Shown in pieces: positions 22,580-33,118 of a DNA stretch of 64,000 bases (its first letter is position 1; each line of letters opens with the position of its first letter). The translations under genes and the position numbers were made by a program. Source of the stretch: Ceratotherium simum simum (Eukaryota > Chordata > Mammalia > Perissodactyla > Rhinocerotidae); NCBI RefSeq assembly GCF_000283155.1, contig NW_004454240.1:2381727-2445726 (forward strand), given 5' to 3'. Under the pieces are notes generated by a model, which saw only the letters and a program-made list of their open reading frames with translations, made no database searches and had not been told where the DNA came from.

Positions 22580-23538
22580 AGGTCAAACAGTGAGTGTCAG
22601 TTCCTTCATTTCTGTTAATGATACCACCATTCTCCTCTTCACTTGGGCTTGAAATCTGGGGTATGCAATCTTCAGCTCTGAGGATCAATGATAGGTAGAT
22701 ACAAAACAGATACAAAATCAAATTTTGGAAAGTGTGAAGTGCTAAGAAAATGCAAGGAATTATTTTATGCAGTATGCACATGAATCAAGTGGACTTCTTT
22801 AGTAGTTGAGATGTGTTAACTCACTAAACCTGTGAAAGGTTACACTGGCAATTTATCATCCTAATGTTTTTGTTGGGCAGAGCAGAGGAGTTAGAGAGAA
22901 TCTACTTTTGGGACATGTCATAAATCATCAGAGCTACCCTATCCTCCTGTAGGCAGGTCAACCCCATCAATGGGCCCAGGGTACCGTGTGTTATTCCCAG
23001 AAGTAAATCTGTCAGCCTTGCTAAGGGTGGGTGGGTGGTCCTCTGGCTCCCCTTCATTGGGGAGGAGTGCAATCACAGCAGCTGGCCGGCCAAACCACAA
23101 ACAGCAGCTACACGGAGAACCACACAAGTGCAACGTGGCTTTAGACTGGGTTCCAGAATAGTTTAATGGCTAGCCATTGTGCTGCTGTGCATGTGGTGTC
23201 CCTTTAATCAGAGACAGGGCTCAACCTGAGTCACATTGGATTCTTCTTATGATGGGACAAACTGGGGATTTCTGATGCTCAGTTTGTGTGTACTCTGGTC
23301 ATTTACATTAGTGCCTGCCCTAGGATGGAAGTACTGCTCAATACTTTGATTTAGGAAGAGCCAATCCAATTTTACTTCTTTCCCAAGAAGAGTATACCTA
23401 CCTGGTTTCATCTGAGGTTATCCTTCAACATGGTAAGTGTTAGCTTGCCTCTTCTATTCTCAGTATTGCCACCCCCATTGTCCACGCCATCTTCTACCTG
23501 TTGTACTCTGCAGAACTTTGTTCCAAGGAATACCTTTT
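22580..23538. other. Non-repeat, locally GC-richer sequence
   Basis: Between 22930 and 23260 the GC content rises and the sequence lacks recognisable repeats. Open frames on both strands (22970-23161 plus, 22939-23133 minus) reflect composition rather than an identifiable protein. It could be conserved non-coding DNA. Confidence 0.4.
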
Positions 23539-23539
23539 C

Positions 23540-23775
23540 CCTTGCAGGGTGATTGGATACATAATTGTAAGCCAAAGAATTGCATTCAAGTCCCAGCTCC
23601 ACCACTTACTAAGTGCTGTATGACATTGAACAAATTTCTTCATCTCTCTAAGTGCATCCTCATTTATAAAATGGGGACACTGTTACTTACCTTAAAGAGT
23701 TGTTGTAAGGATTATTAAAAAAGAACATTAAAAGTATGTATAAGATGCTCTCTAGGCACTTAATAAATACAAGTT
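23540..23775 (+). repeat. MIR SINE
   Basis: Plus-strand MIR: ATTGCATTCAAGTCCCAGCTCCACCACTTACTAAGTGCTGTATGAC, then CTCATTTATAAAATGGGGACACTG, then GTTGTTGTAAGGATTATT, then GGCACTTAATAAATACAAG. Confidence 0.9.
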
Positions 23776-24059
23776 CATTTCTTTGCAAAATTTCATAACC
23801 ATATAAGTTTCATTCATCCAAAACCCAAGCAAACAGAAAGCTCAAAAAACTAAGTCTTTTAATCTAATATGAATTGATGTTCAGAATGATGATTCTAAGG
23901 CACAGCAAGATTCTGAAATGGGCTTGAAGGATTTAACTTCCTGTAGAAAGTTTTTTCCTTTCAGTTAATTCTTTCAATTATATTCAACTCATAAATGTTA
24001 TTTGAACACAAGATGTTTAACACTATATTTTTACTACACAGAACAGACAACTTAAGACC

Positions 24060-24800
24060 TGGCCATTTTGGTGATCTCTCTTATTTATCATATCTTTTCA
24101 ATCAATTATCTTGGGTTTTCTACCTATAGAATCATATCTGTAAACAATGATAGTTTGTATAGTTATCCTTATTTCAGTTTCTTGCCTTACTGCATTGGCT
24201 AGAATTTCAAGAATAATGTTGAACATCAGCAGTTATAATGAGCATTTTTGTCTTATTACTGATTTTGGCAGGAACGCCTCTAATATATTTATCATTAAGT
24301 ACTACGCTATTTATTAGGCCAAAAAATTCTTTATCATATTAAATAATGTCCTTTTATTCCAGTTTAGTAAGAATTATCAGAAAAGGGTGTTAAATTTTTA
24401 TCAAATGCCTTTGTGGCATCTGAGCTGATCATATGACTTATATTCTTTGAGCTGATGATGTAATGTGATATTAAGAGATTTCCTATTATTGAACCATCTT
24501 TACTTTCCCAGGACAAACCCTACTTGGTCGTGACATATTATACTTTATATTGCAGTGCTTGATTTGCTAGTAGTTTATTTAGGATTTTTATGTGAGACAT
24601 CCTTAGTTTCCTTTTTGGTGCTGTTTTTGGAAGAGTTTGTTATCAATGTTATACCAATTTCATAAAATGAACTGTAAAGCATTTCTTCTCTTTCTATGCC
24701 TTGCAACAGTTTTTAGAACATAAGTGTTTATTCTCTAATATTTTGATTTGAGCCTAACTCCTTTTTCCTAGGATATCGCCGAGTGGTTTTTCTTCCTGGT
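24060..24800 (-). repeat. Old L1, ORF2 RT region, minus strand
   Basis: Reverse complement of L1 RT sequence, highly diverged: TCTGTAAACAATGATAGTTTG (antisense of the FADD region), GAATAATGTTGAACATCAGCAG, GGGTGTTAAATTTTTATCAAATGCCTTTGTGGCATC (antisense of the AFDK region), and CTTAGTTTCCTTTTTGGTGCTG. No open frame remains. It is one of the oldest L1 relics here. Confidence 0.7.
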
Positions 24801-27461
24801 AGAAAAAAATGTACAATAGCCTTAATTTTAAAAATTTACTGCTATTCCTAGTTTGTAGCACTTCCTGAGGGACAACTGATACACGACTTCAGTTTTTTAT
24901 TTACAGTTTACGCAGCCTCTCTAACTTAAAAAAAAGTCCATTGATTTCTTCTTATCTGTTTTCTGTGTACTTTCATTTCAACTACCAATGTCATTGCCTC
25001 CAGAGGAATCAGATGTGGGAAGGATGAAAGATGAGGTGTGGAAGGAGGGAAGAGGATGGATTGGCTCAAAGAGCATGAGAAATGAAGTCTGGGAGGTTTG
25101 CTCTGGAAAGGTTTGCTTTATGGTAGGGATGAAGCTTAAATTGCTCTGTGGGGGAGGGCTACTTGCCGGTCAAGCTAACTCATGTAGGAGTTGGAGAAGG
25201 AAATATAGTTTCAGTATTTAGCACCATCAATTAATATTTACAGAATTATTGGCATGTCTTCATTTTTTAATGCACAACTGTAACTGAAACAGACATCTTA
25301 CGGGAATGTAGTGATTACATTTACAAATTGCAGGTACTGAGCTCAGATGGTAAGTACCTTATATTTCCTTGTGATGGTGTTTGTGTAAAGGTCTCTGCCT
25401 TTTGTCTTTAGGAAATTAGCTCTCTGAAACTTTTCTTTTTCCTTAGGATGCTCAGTTTCTGCATAGACACAGACACGAGAAGCACACGTGTGACTGAAAG
25501 GCCTGGCTATAGGGTGTCAGAGAGTGTGGGATGCCATGAATTTCAGTTATTCCTAATAATTTGAGAAGTCAGTACTCAGGAACTGACCTACATCCGGAAT
25601 AGGAATAGCATAGAAAGCCCATGCTCCTGAGCAAGTTTGGATAGGCTTCAAACTGCATCTTTCTAATTGGTCCATGCTTTTCCTCTACCCTTTTCTTCTC
25701 TAGCAATGTTCCCACTTGCCTAATTTCCTGAGAGCATCTGGGTCAGTAACTTTCTTTGGGCACTTGAGTTTATTTCCTCTGAGCTCCAGGGCTGTTATAA
25801 AATGCTTGTTGAAATCTAGACAGTGATTCAGTGGGGTCTGATACAGAGCCTAGATTTAGCATCTGGAAAATCCCAAGTTTCACCCTTCTGTACCCAAATT
25901 TGTCACACTGTCTTTAACAAACAACTGGATGGAAGTGTCTATGCTCTGTGAGGACTCTGTTCCTTCTGGTCTAGTGGTTGCCCCTTCTGGAATTGAGGAG
26001 TGAGATTAATAAAAAGCAGCAACAAACTAGATTAGCCTTTTTATAGAAATTTATAAAAAAAAGTTGAACACATTATTTAAGAAAACTATTTTTAAACAAA
26101 GCCCTCCTCCTATATTACCCAACAGTCTACTGCTGGCTCTTCCCATTCCAAGGAATGAAGTCACGCTTTATGGGAGACATCTGCTTCTGAGGATATTACT
26201 GCCCTGAGCACAGAACATGACTTCATTAGAGGGAACAGTGGACCAGAGAAATTCAACAGGAGACTTGCATAGGTGACAGCAAAAAATAAAAAGAGCCAGT
26301 AGAGATCCTCCTGAAGTCTTTAGCCTTCAGGATAGACCAAAGATCTGGTGATTTCACCCTCATATGATTTCCTTTAGCTTTAAAACCATGAACCATGTAT
26401 GAAAACTTCCAGAAAACGGTAACTCATAGCAACACCACCTGTATTTGTAAATAGGGACACTGTCTTCTCGCAAGGGATTGGATGGATTACATTCTGGGAA
26501 GAGACCAGGTGTTTGAAACTTTGAGGTTGCTACTGAATGCACACCCACTCAGAGGAAGCTCTGTTTCAAAGAAGCATTGTTTCAAACAGTGCCGCAGATG
26601 TATACAATGTCATCTTTCAGTTCTGAAAAGCAAATTCAGAACATTAGCAGGGATTTTGGCTTTCCAGGAAGATGATTTCCAGAGCAGTTTTATAGGATTA
26701 TTGACATATGTTGTTTATAACCTTAGTTTTTAAAATGAGCAAGTCCAATAAATTTGTTACCTACTAACCAAGCTCTGGTCTAGTTGCATCTGTTCCCATT
26801 TTATTTAATACTGTAAAGAAGTTTCAATAGACAGCTAAATATTTTGGTGTTATCATAGTCTTATGCTCCTATTGACTAAGACTTTTCAAAGAAAACCTTT
26901 ACAATCACTAGCATTTTAAAAGGCAATAATTGCTGGTTTAATTTACCAGGCTTTGCTTCTAAGGACTCATGATGCAGCTGGAATCACAGAAGCAGAAGGG
27001 ACACGTGGTTAGGTCCCCTTTGACCTAGGACAGGTGGGAGTTTGGAACATTACAGAAGACTGGTTTGTAACCTCTTACTGTAACCCTGAATCCCACCTAG
27101 GGTCAAGAAATTATTCCTGGTATATAATGGAAATTTCTCTTGCTACCATTTAAGCTCATTGCCTGTTGTTTAGTTCACTGCACAAACAGAGAACAATTTG
27201 CCTGAGTCTTCAAAACAGCCCATTGTGGAACAAAAAATGGCCATGAAATGTTCCGCCTTCTTTGGTCTCATATACTCCTCCTCTCTCCACTCCTCCCAAG
27301 ATCCAACTTTCTGTTCTTTTAGTCATGTGGATTGCTCTTTTCTAGAATTTCTTTAATTTAACAACCATTTTATGATTGCCTGCCATGCGCAAGGTATGGT
27401 GCTAAGTGTTTCAGGCAAAGTGGGTCCTATATCTGGCTGTGTTTAAAGACTTGTCTGGAGA
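24801..27461. other. Long stretch without recognised genes
   Basis: Non-repeat sequence apart from small L2/MIR-like ends (for example TGCCATGCGCAAGGTATGGTGCTAAGTG at about 27383-27410). Open frames at 24988-25221, 26482-26733 and 26360-26548 (minus) have no domain and no clear exon structure. It may be intronic or intergenic. Confidence 0.45.
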
Positions 27462-27600
27462 GAATTTTAAAAATATAGATTTTTGGGCCTCATCTGAGAT
27501 CTACTAAATAAAATCTGGGGGTAGAGCCAAGGAATCTGCACTTCAAAAGCAAGCCCTAGGTTACTCCCATGTAGTCAGCCTGGCATCAGTCCAAGGATTA
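27462..27600 (+). repeat. MER5A-like hAT MITE fragment
   Basis: TTTTAAAAATATAGATTTTTGGGCCTCATCTGAGATCTACTAAATAAAATCTGGGGGTAGAGCCAAGGAATCTGCACTTCAAAAGCAAGCCC follows the MER5A interior (CAGATTCCTGGGCCCCACCCCAGA, then GAATCTCTGGGGGTGGGGCCCAGGAATCTGCA). The termini are degraded. Confidence 0.75.
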
Positions 27601-27616
27601 GAATTTAAGAACAAAG

Positions 27617-27654
27617 GCATTAGGGTTGGTGCATTAGGGTTGGTGCATTAGGGT
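27617..27654 (+). repeat. 14-bp tandem repeat containing TTAGGG
   Basis: GCATTAGGGTTGGT occurs at 27617-27630 and 27631-27644, with a third partial copy at 27645-27654. Each copy includes one TTAGGG, but the array is not a pure telomeric repeat. Confidence 0.85.
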
Positions 27655-27777
27655 CATCTAATGGGGTGCTTGTGGTATAGATACGACAAGAAGAGAAATG
27701 ATTTCAGAGAACAGCAAGAGTAATGAAAGTGCCATCTCCCTTTGCACATCACTTTACAAAGTGAATTTTCAATTATT

Positions 27778-28035
27778 ATTATTATTATTTTTGGTGAGGA
27801 AGATTAGCCCTGACCTAACATCTGTTGCCAATCCTTCTCTTTTTGTGGAGGAAGACTGGCCCTGGGCTAACATCCGTGTCCATCTTCCTCTACTTTTTTT
27901 TATATGTGGGACACCTGCCACAGTACAGCTTGATAAGCAGTGCATAGGTCTGTGCCCAGGATCTGAACCTGTGAACCCCAAGCCACCATAGTGGAGCATG
28001 CAAACTCAAACACTATGCCACCAGGCTGGCCTCTG
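27778..28035 (-). repeat. ERE SINE (left of tandem pair)
   Basis: Reverse-strand ERE: GTGAGGAAGATTAGCCCTGACCTAACATCTGTTGCC, GAGGAAGACTGGCCCTGGGCTAACATCC, B-box-like GGATCTGAACCTG, and a degraded head GCCACCAGGCTGGCC. The target copy CAATTATT lies at 27770-27777 and again at 28036-28043. Confidence 0.92.
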
Positions 28036-28043
28036 CAATTATT

Positions 28044-28292
28044 ATTATTATTTTTTTTGTGAGGAAGATCAGCCCTGTGCCAACATCTGCCAATCCTCCT
28101 CTTTTTTTGCTGAGGAAGACTGGCCCTAGGCCAACATCCATGCCCCATCCTCCTCCACCTTATATGGGACGCCATCACAGCATGGCTTGCCAAGCGGTGC
28201 ATCAGTGCGCACCCGGGATCTGAACTGGCGAACCCTGGGCCGCTGCAGCAGAGTGCACGCACCTAACCGCTTGTGCCACCGGGCCGGCCCTG
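28044..28292 (-). repeat. ERE SINE (right of tandem pair)
   Basis: Reverse-strand ERE with a better preserved head (CACCGGGCCGGCCC) and B-box-like GGATCTGAACTGG. The left target copy is at 28036-28043 and the right copy, CAATTATT, at 28293-28300. It shares the target with its neighbour. Confidence 0.92.
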
Positions 28293-28470
28293 CAATTATT
28301 TTTATATTTAATCCTCACATTAACTCTGTGGGTGGGTGGTAGTATATCCATTTTACAAGGAATAAAACTGAAGCTCAAGGAAGAGATCACTTGTCTAGGA
28401 TCCCTTAGCCAAAGGCAGAATGAAGACTCAAACTCAGGTTATCTGATGCCAAATCTCTCATTACAACTTT

Positions 28471-28779
28471 CTTCATAACAGTCTTGGAAAGCAACGGACA
28501 TTGGTTTCAAAGGAAGAAAAAATAATAGTTCAATAAGAAAACAACATCCAGTGGTGGCAATAGGAGAAACTCACAAAAAAAGGCTGATATCACATCAGCA
28601 TTACATTAGGTGCCTTTTAATATATGAAATCCATTCCTGTACAAAATGTCTCCTGGCCCTCCAACGAGTGGTAGGAGGTGAACCTGGCTGGGGGATTCCT
28701 GAACCTCCACCCAGTGTCAAAGACCCATACAGAACCTGTGTTTCCTGGCATTCTACCTAGCAGCAGAAAGCAGCCTAGT
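28471..28779. other. Short non-repeat stretch
   Basis: No repeat family recognised. The open frame at 28551-28760 has no domain. Confidence 0.4.
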
Positions 28780-29229
28780 TAGGTGATTTCCTCTGTAGGC
28801 ACCAACAGAGATGTAGTGGAGAGCCCACTGGCACTGGGTGGCCAGAGAACAGGCAAGGGAAAATACTCTCTGTCCCACAGTTCTGGCATTCCTGATCTTC
28901 TACCTAATGACACTGGGTGGCCCATGGAAGAAACTTCTGCCCCCACAGGTGGCACCAGCAGAGACCAAGCAGGAGCTCAAGTAGAGCCAGAGCATGAAGC
29001 AGACCAGAGTAGCATTGTAAGGGCTCAGAAAACTAAATTGTCATTGGAATTATAGCTCACAAAAGCAGGACAGAACTGACACATGACACCTAACCAGGCC
29101 TGCTGCCTGCTAAAATAGAAGATTTAAATAGGATCAGGAGTCTCCTAATATAATATCCAAGGATGCAATAAAATAACTCACCATACCAAGAACCAGGAAA
29201 ATCACAATGTGAATGAGAAAAGAAAATCA

Positions 29230-30085
29230 ACTGATGCAATACTGAAATGAATCAGATTGTTTGAACTATCTGACACAGGTTTTAAAGCAGTCACCATAAA
29301 ATTGCTTCAACAATTAATTACAAATTCCCTTGAAACAAATGAAAAAATAGAAAACCTCAGGAAAGAAAAAGAAGTTATAAAAAAGAATGACATGGAAATT
29401 ATAGAACTAAAAGTTAAAATAACTAAAATAAAAACTCACTAAATAGGCTCAATAGTAGAGTGAAGATGACAGAAGATAGAAACAATCAACTTGAGGACAG
29501 ATGAATAGAGTTTATTCAATCTAAATAATAGAGAAACAATGCACTGATGAATGAAGAGAGCCTCAGGGACCTGTGGAACAACAGTAAAATAGCTAAAATT
29601 AATATCATGGAAGGCCCAGAAGGAGAGGAGAAAAACCAAAACTAAAAATGTATTCAAAGAAATAATGGCTGACAATTCTCCATATTTTGGTGAAAGACAT
29701 AAACCTACTGATTCAATGAGCTGACTGAACACCAAACAAGATAAATCCAAAGATACCCACTTCAATAAACATCATAATTAAACTTCTGAAAACTAAAGAC
29801 ACAGAAATTATCTTGAAAGCAACTAGAGAGAAATGATGCATTGCCTTTAAAGGAACACTAATTTGAAGGTCAGTGGATTTCTTATCAGAAAGCATGGAAG
29901 TTAGAAGGAAGTGACACATTATTCATATACTGAAAGAACTATCAACTACAGGTTCTATACCCAGCAAAACTAACATTCAGGAATGAAGAGGAATTAAAGA
30001 GACTTTCAAAAGCAAATTAGGAGACTCTCTTGCTAGCAGATATACCCTTTAAAAATGGCTAAAGGAAACTCTCCAAACAAAGAGG
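29230..30085 (+). pseudogene. L1 ORF1 pseudogene (old element)
   Basis: Coiled-coil start at 29257-29442: FELSDTGFKAVTIKLLQQLI, then NEKIENLRKEKEVIKKNDME, then IIELKVKITKIK. RRM region DNA follows at 29550-29830 (GAGCCTCAGGGACCTGTGGAACAACAG, then ATCATGGAAGGCCCAGAAGGAGAGGAG, then AAGAAATAATGGCTGACAATTC), and the C-terminal domain at 29860-30085. In-frame stops (for example after KTH at 29442) and frameshifts disable it. It is similar to the other old ORF1 relic at 40690-41190. Confidence 0.75.
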
Positions 30086-30849
30086 AAAGGATAACAGAAG
30101 GCTCAGTTTTCAGAAAGCAAAGAACAATGGAATGGGTAAAAATAAGGGTAAATATAATAAACTATCCTAATTCTCATGAGTTTCTCAAATCATATTTGAT
30201 GGTTGAAGTAAAAATTATAACAGTGTCTGTTGTGGTGCTCAATGTATGTAGAAGAAATACGAGACAATTATATTTAAAAAGTGGGAAGGATTTAAATGGT
30301 CCTAAATTTAGTAAGGTTTCAATACTTCATTCAAATGGTAAATTGTTGATATGTGTAGACTGTGATAAGCTACACACACACACATATGCTAATATCTGGA
30401 GCAACTACTAAGAAAATTATACTAAATGATATACTAAAAACTGTATCATTACAACATGATGGGATCCTAAAAAATGTACAAGAAACTGACAGGAAGGCAA
30501 GAAAAAAGAAATGGAGGAATCAAAAATAAATAAATAAGTGGCATACTTAAGCCTTAACATATCAGTAATTACTTTAAATATAAATGGTCTAAATACATCA
30601 ATTAAAAGACAGATATTGGCAGTGGATTAAAAAAAAACATGACCCAGAGGAGTGATGTCAGCAACATGGCAGAGTGAGTTGTTCATTTTCTCTCCCCCTT
30701 TTGAACTACAACTAAATGGACATTCATTGACGAACAGAGAAAGCCTACACAGCACAACAGGATGCCTGAGAGACACACGCAGCTATACATCTGGATTGAC
30801 TAACCCTCCGGGAAGTGGTGGAGATAGGTGAGCACTCCCTACCCTTCCC

Positions 30850-31625
30850 CGACAGCCCTGTGCACACACAGTATCACTTTCCAGCCAGGCACAAGAGCCC
30901 TGAAAGTGGGAACCTGCCCCAAGATGACTGTAGGAAGAAGCAGCGGCAACCCTTAGCTCACTGGTGATAGATTTCCAGATAGTGTGGGAGTCCATGGTGC
31001 CCCTGAGGCCCCAAGGAGTGGCCCTGGGTGGGTCCCTATGAGAAGCCTCACCCACCAAGCTCAGCAGCCTGTGGTTCTGCAAGCAGAGTTTGTGGCAGAA
31101 ATAAGTGCAATGAGGCAAGCACAATCCAGGCCCATGTGAGTGCACATAGTATCACTGAGCCCTGGAAGAGGGAGTGCACCCTGGGGTGACTGAAGGAAGA
31201 GGCAGCTGCTGCCCTTAATGCACTCCTGATTGCTTTCCTGGTTTGGAGGAGCCCACCATGCCCCTGCAGCCCTGAGGAGTGTTCCTGGCTGGGTCCACAG
31301 AAGAAGCCCCGCCCACCAAGCACAGCAGCCTGCGAGTCTGCAAGCAGAACTAAGCATGCTAGTGCAAGCACAATCCAGGCTTGCACAAGCACACATAGTA
31401 CTGCTGAGCCCTGAAAGGGGGAGTGCACCCTGGGGCAACTGCAGGAAAAGGCCACAGCTGCCCTTAGCCTGCTTGTGATTGCTTTCCTGGCAGGGTGGGG
31501 AGCCCACCATGCACCTGCAGTCCTAAGGAGTGGCCTTAGCTTGGTCCATCTGAGGAAGCCCTACCCACCAAGCACAGTCCACACAAGTGCCTGAATGCTG
31601 TCCAGGCTGGTGCAAGAACCCGCCG
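30850..31625 (+). repeat. Tandem ~240-bp units in L1 copy A 5'UTR
   Basis: Three successive units start with GCACACACAGTATCAC (about 30853), GCACATAGTATCACTG (about 31141) and ACACATAGTACTGCTG (about 31385). Each continues through GAGCCCTG-AAG-GGGA, GACTG-AGGAAGA-GCAGC, CCC-TTAG, ATTGCTTTCCTGG, GAGCCCACCATG, CCCTGAGGAGTG, GGGTCC, GAAGCC-CACCCACCAAGC-CAGCAGCCTG, and CACAATCCAGGC. Units 2 and 3 are about 240 bp; unit 1 is about 288 bp. They are imperfect copies. Long overlapping open frames on both strands here are composition artefacts. Confidence 0.88.
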
Positions 31626-31688
31626 TACCCAAAGAACTTAAAATAGATGGGGTGGGACCAGAAACTCTGCAACCTAATTCTACCACAA

Positions 31689-32675
31689 ATGCCCAGACAA
31701 AAGATTAGTTTAGCAAACACCAGGAGAAACTGCAGCAACAATTCAGACCAGAAGGAAAATGACAACTCTCCAGAAACCAACGCTCAAGGCACAGAAATTT
31801 ATAATCTAAATGACAGAGAATTCAAAATGGCTGTCATAAAGAAACTCAACAGTTACAAGAGAACACAGAAAAACAGTTCAGTGAGCTCAGGATAAAATTA
31901 ACCTCTTCATCCAAGAGATTGAAACTATAAAAAATGATCAAGCAGAAATTCTGGATATGAAAAACAATCAATGAAATAAAGACATAAGCTAGAATCCATA
32001 AAGAATAGAGCTGATGTTCTGGGGGAAAGAATTAGTGATTTAGAGGATAAAATATAGAAATGCTATGGGTAGGGGAGAAGACAGAAATGAGATTTTTAAA
32101 AAATGAAGGAATTCTTTGACAAATATCTGACTCAATTATGAAAAGCAACATAAGGATTCTAGGTATTCCACAGGGAGAAGTGAGGGAGAAAGCAGCAGAG
32201 AGCTTGTTCAAAGAAATAATAGCTGAGAACTTCCCAAACCTGGAAAAGGAACCAGATTTACAAATACATGAAGCTAATAGAATGCCTAATTACATCAACG
32301 CTAAAAGACCTTCTCCAAGGCATATAATAGTAAAACTGGCAAAAGTCAATGACAAAGAAAAAAATATTAAGGGCAACAAGACAAAAGAAAACAACATAGA
32401 AAGCAACCCCTATCAAGCTTTCAGCAGATTTCTTGGCAGAAACCCTACAGGCTAGGAGAGAATGGAACGATAAATTCAAAACACTGAAAGATAAAAACTT
32501 GCAGCCAAGAATACTCTATCCAGTGAAACTTTCCTTCAGATACGATGGAGAAATAAAAGCTTTCCCAGATAAACAAAAGCTGAGAGAGTTCATTGCCACT
32601 AGAATTCCCCTACGAGAAATAATTAAAGATGTGCTCACACCGCAAACAAAAAGGCCAAGGCCTACAAAGCTTTGA
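31689..32675 (+). pseudogene. L1 copy A ORF1 pseudogene
   Basis: The start is ATG at 31689 (MPRQKISLANTRRN), the first Met after the 5'UTR. It carries the N-terminal region and coiled-coil start (31689-31895: EIYNLNDREFKMAVIKKLN), an RRM-like segment (32138-32455: KSNIRILGIPQGE, then SLFKEIIAENFPNLEKE, ANRMPNYINAKRPSPRHIIVKL), and the C-terminal domain (32433-32675: AETLQARREWNDKFKTLKDK, then LQPRILYPVKLSFRYDGEIK, then the stop after RPRPTKL). The order and length match L1 ORF1p, the nucleic-acid chaperone. It is broken by a frameshift after the coiled-coil start and another near 32430-32455. Confidence 0.88.
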
Positions 32676-33118
32676 GCAAGGAGGTAATTAGACAGACAAA
32701 TCAGAAAACTTCAGCTCTCTAGAAGAACAGGGAAGCAAATACTCAGTTATAACATAAAGATAAAGGGAAGGAAAGCATCAAAAGTAACTATAAACACTTC
32801 AACTTACTCACAAACACAGAATTAAAAACAGAATAATTTGTAACAACAATAACTCAGAAGGGGACGAGGAAAGGGATGGAACTGGTTTAGGCTAACAGAG
32901 ATAAGAAGCTATGAGAAAATGGACTATTTCACCTAAGAGAACTTTTATACAAACCTCATGGTAACCACTAAACAAAAAATTAGAGCAGACCTACAATGCA
33001 CAAAAAGAGAGAAAACTGAGAAAACCTCCTCAGCAAACCACCAAAATGAAATGGCAGTCAGAAATACAAAGGAAGAGAAACAATGGAAACATAGATCAAC
33101 CAGAAAACAAGAGATGAA
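32676..33118 (+). other. L1 copy A ORF1-ORF2 spacer
   Basis: A-rich, non-coding L1 spacer of about 440 bp between the ORF1 stop and the ORF2 ATG. No independent feature seen. Confidence 0.7.

Larger units (their letters stand above)
27735..28470 (-). repeat. MIR SINE split by two tandem EREs
   Basis: Left piece CACATCACTTTACAAAGTGAATTTT (to 27769). Right piece from 28301: TATATTTAATCCTCACATTAACTCTGTGGGTGGGTGG, then CCATTTTACAAGGAATAAAACTGAAGCTCAAGGAAGAGATCACTTGTC, then CAAAGGCAGAATGAAGACTCAAACTCAGG. Together they form one reverse-strand MIR interrupted by about 520 bp of ERE. Confidence 0.85.

Noticed and set aside
22939..23161. GC-rich open frames on both strands, possible CpG-rich promoter or exon
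   Set aside because: CpG count is not high, no promoter motifs are evident, and neither frame has a recognised domain or good splice sites.
27617..27654. Interstitial telomere
   Set aside because: TTAGGG copies are separated by TTGGTGCA, so it is a 14-bp minisatellite rather than a (TTAGGG)n array.
30783..31510. Long Cys/Ser/Leu-rich minus-strand frames (120-149 residues) with internal repeats
   Set aside because: They are antisense readings of the GC-rich tandem L1 5'UTR units. The repeats in the 'protein' are the DNA units.
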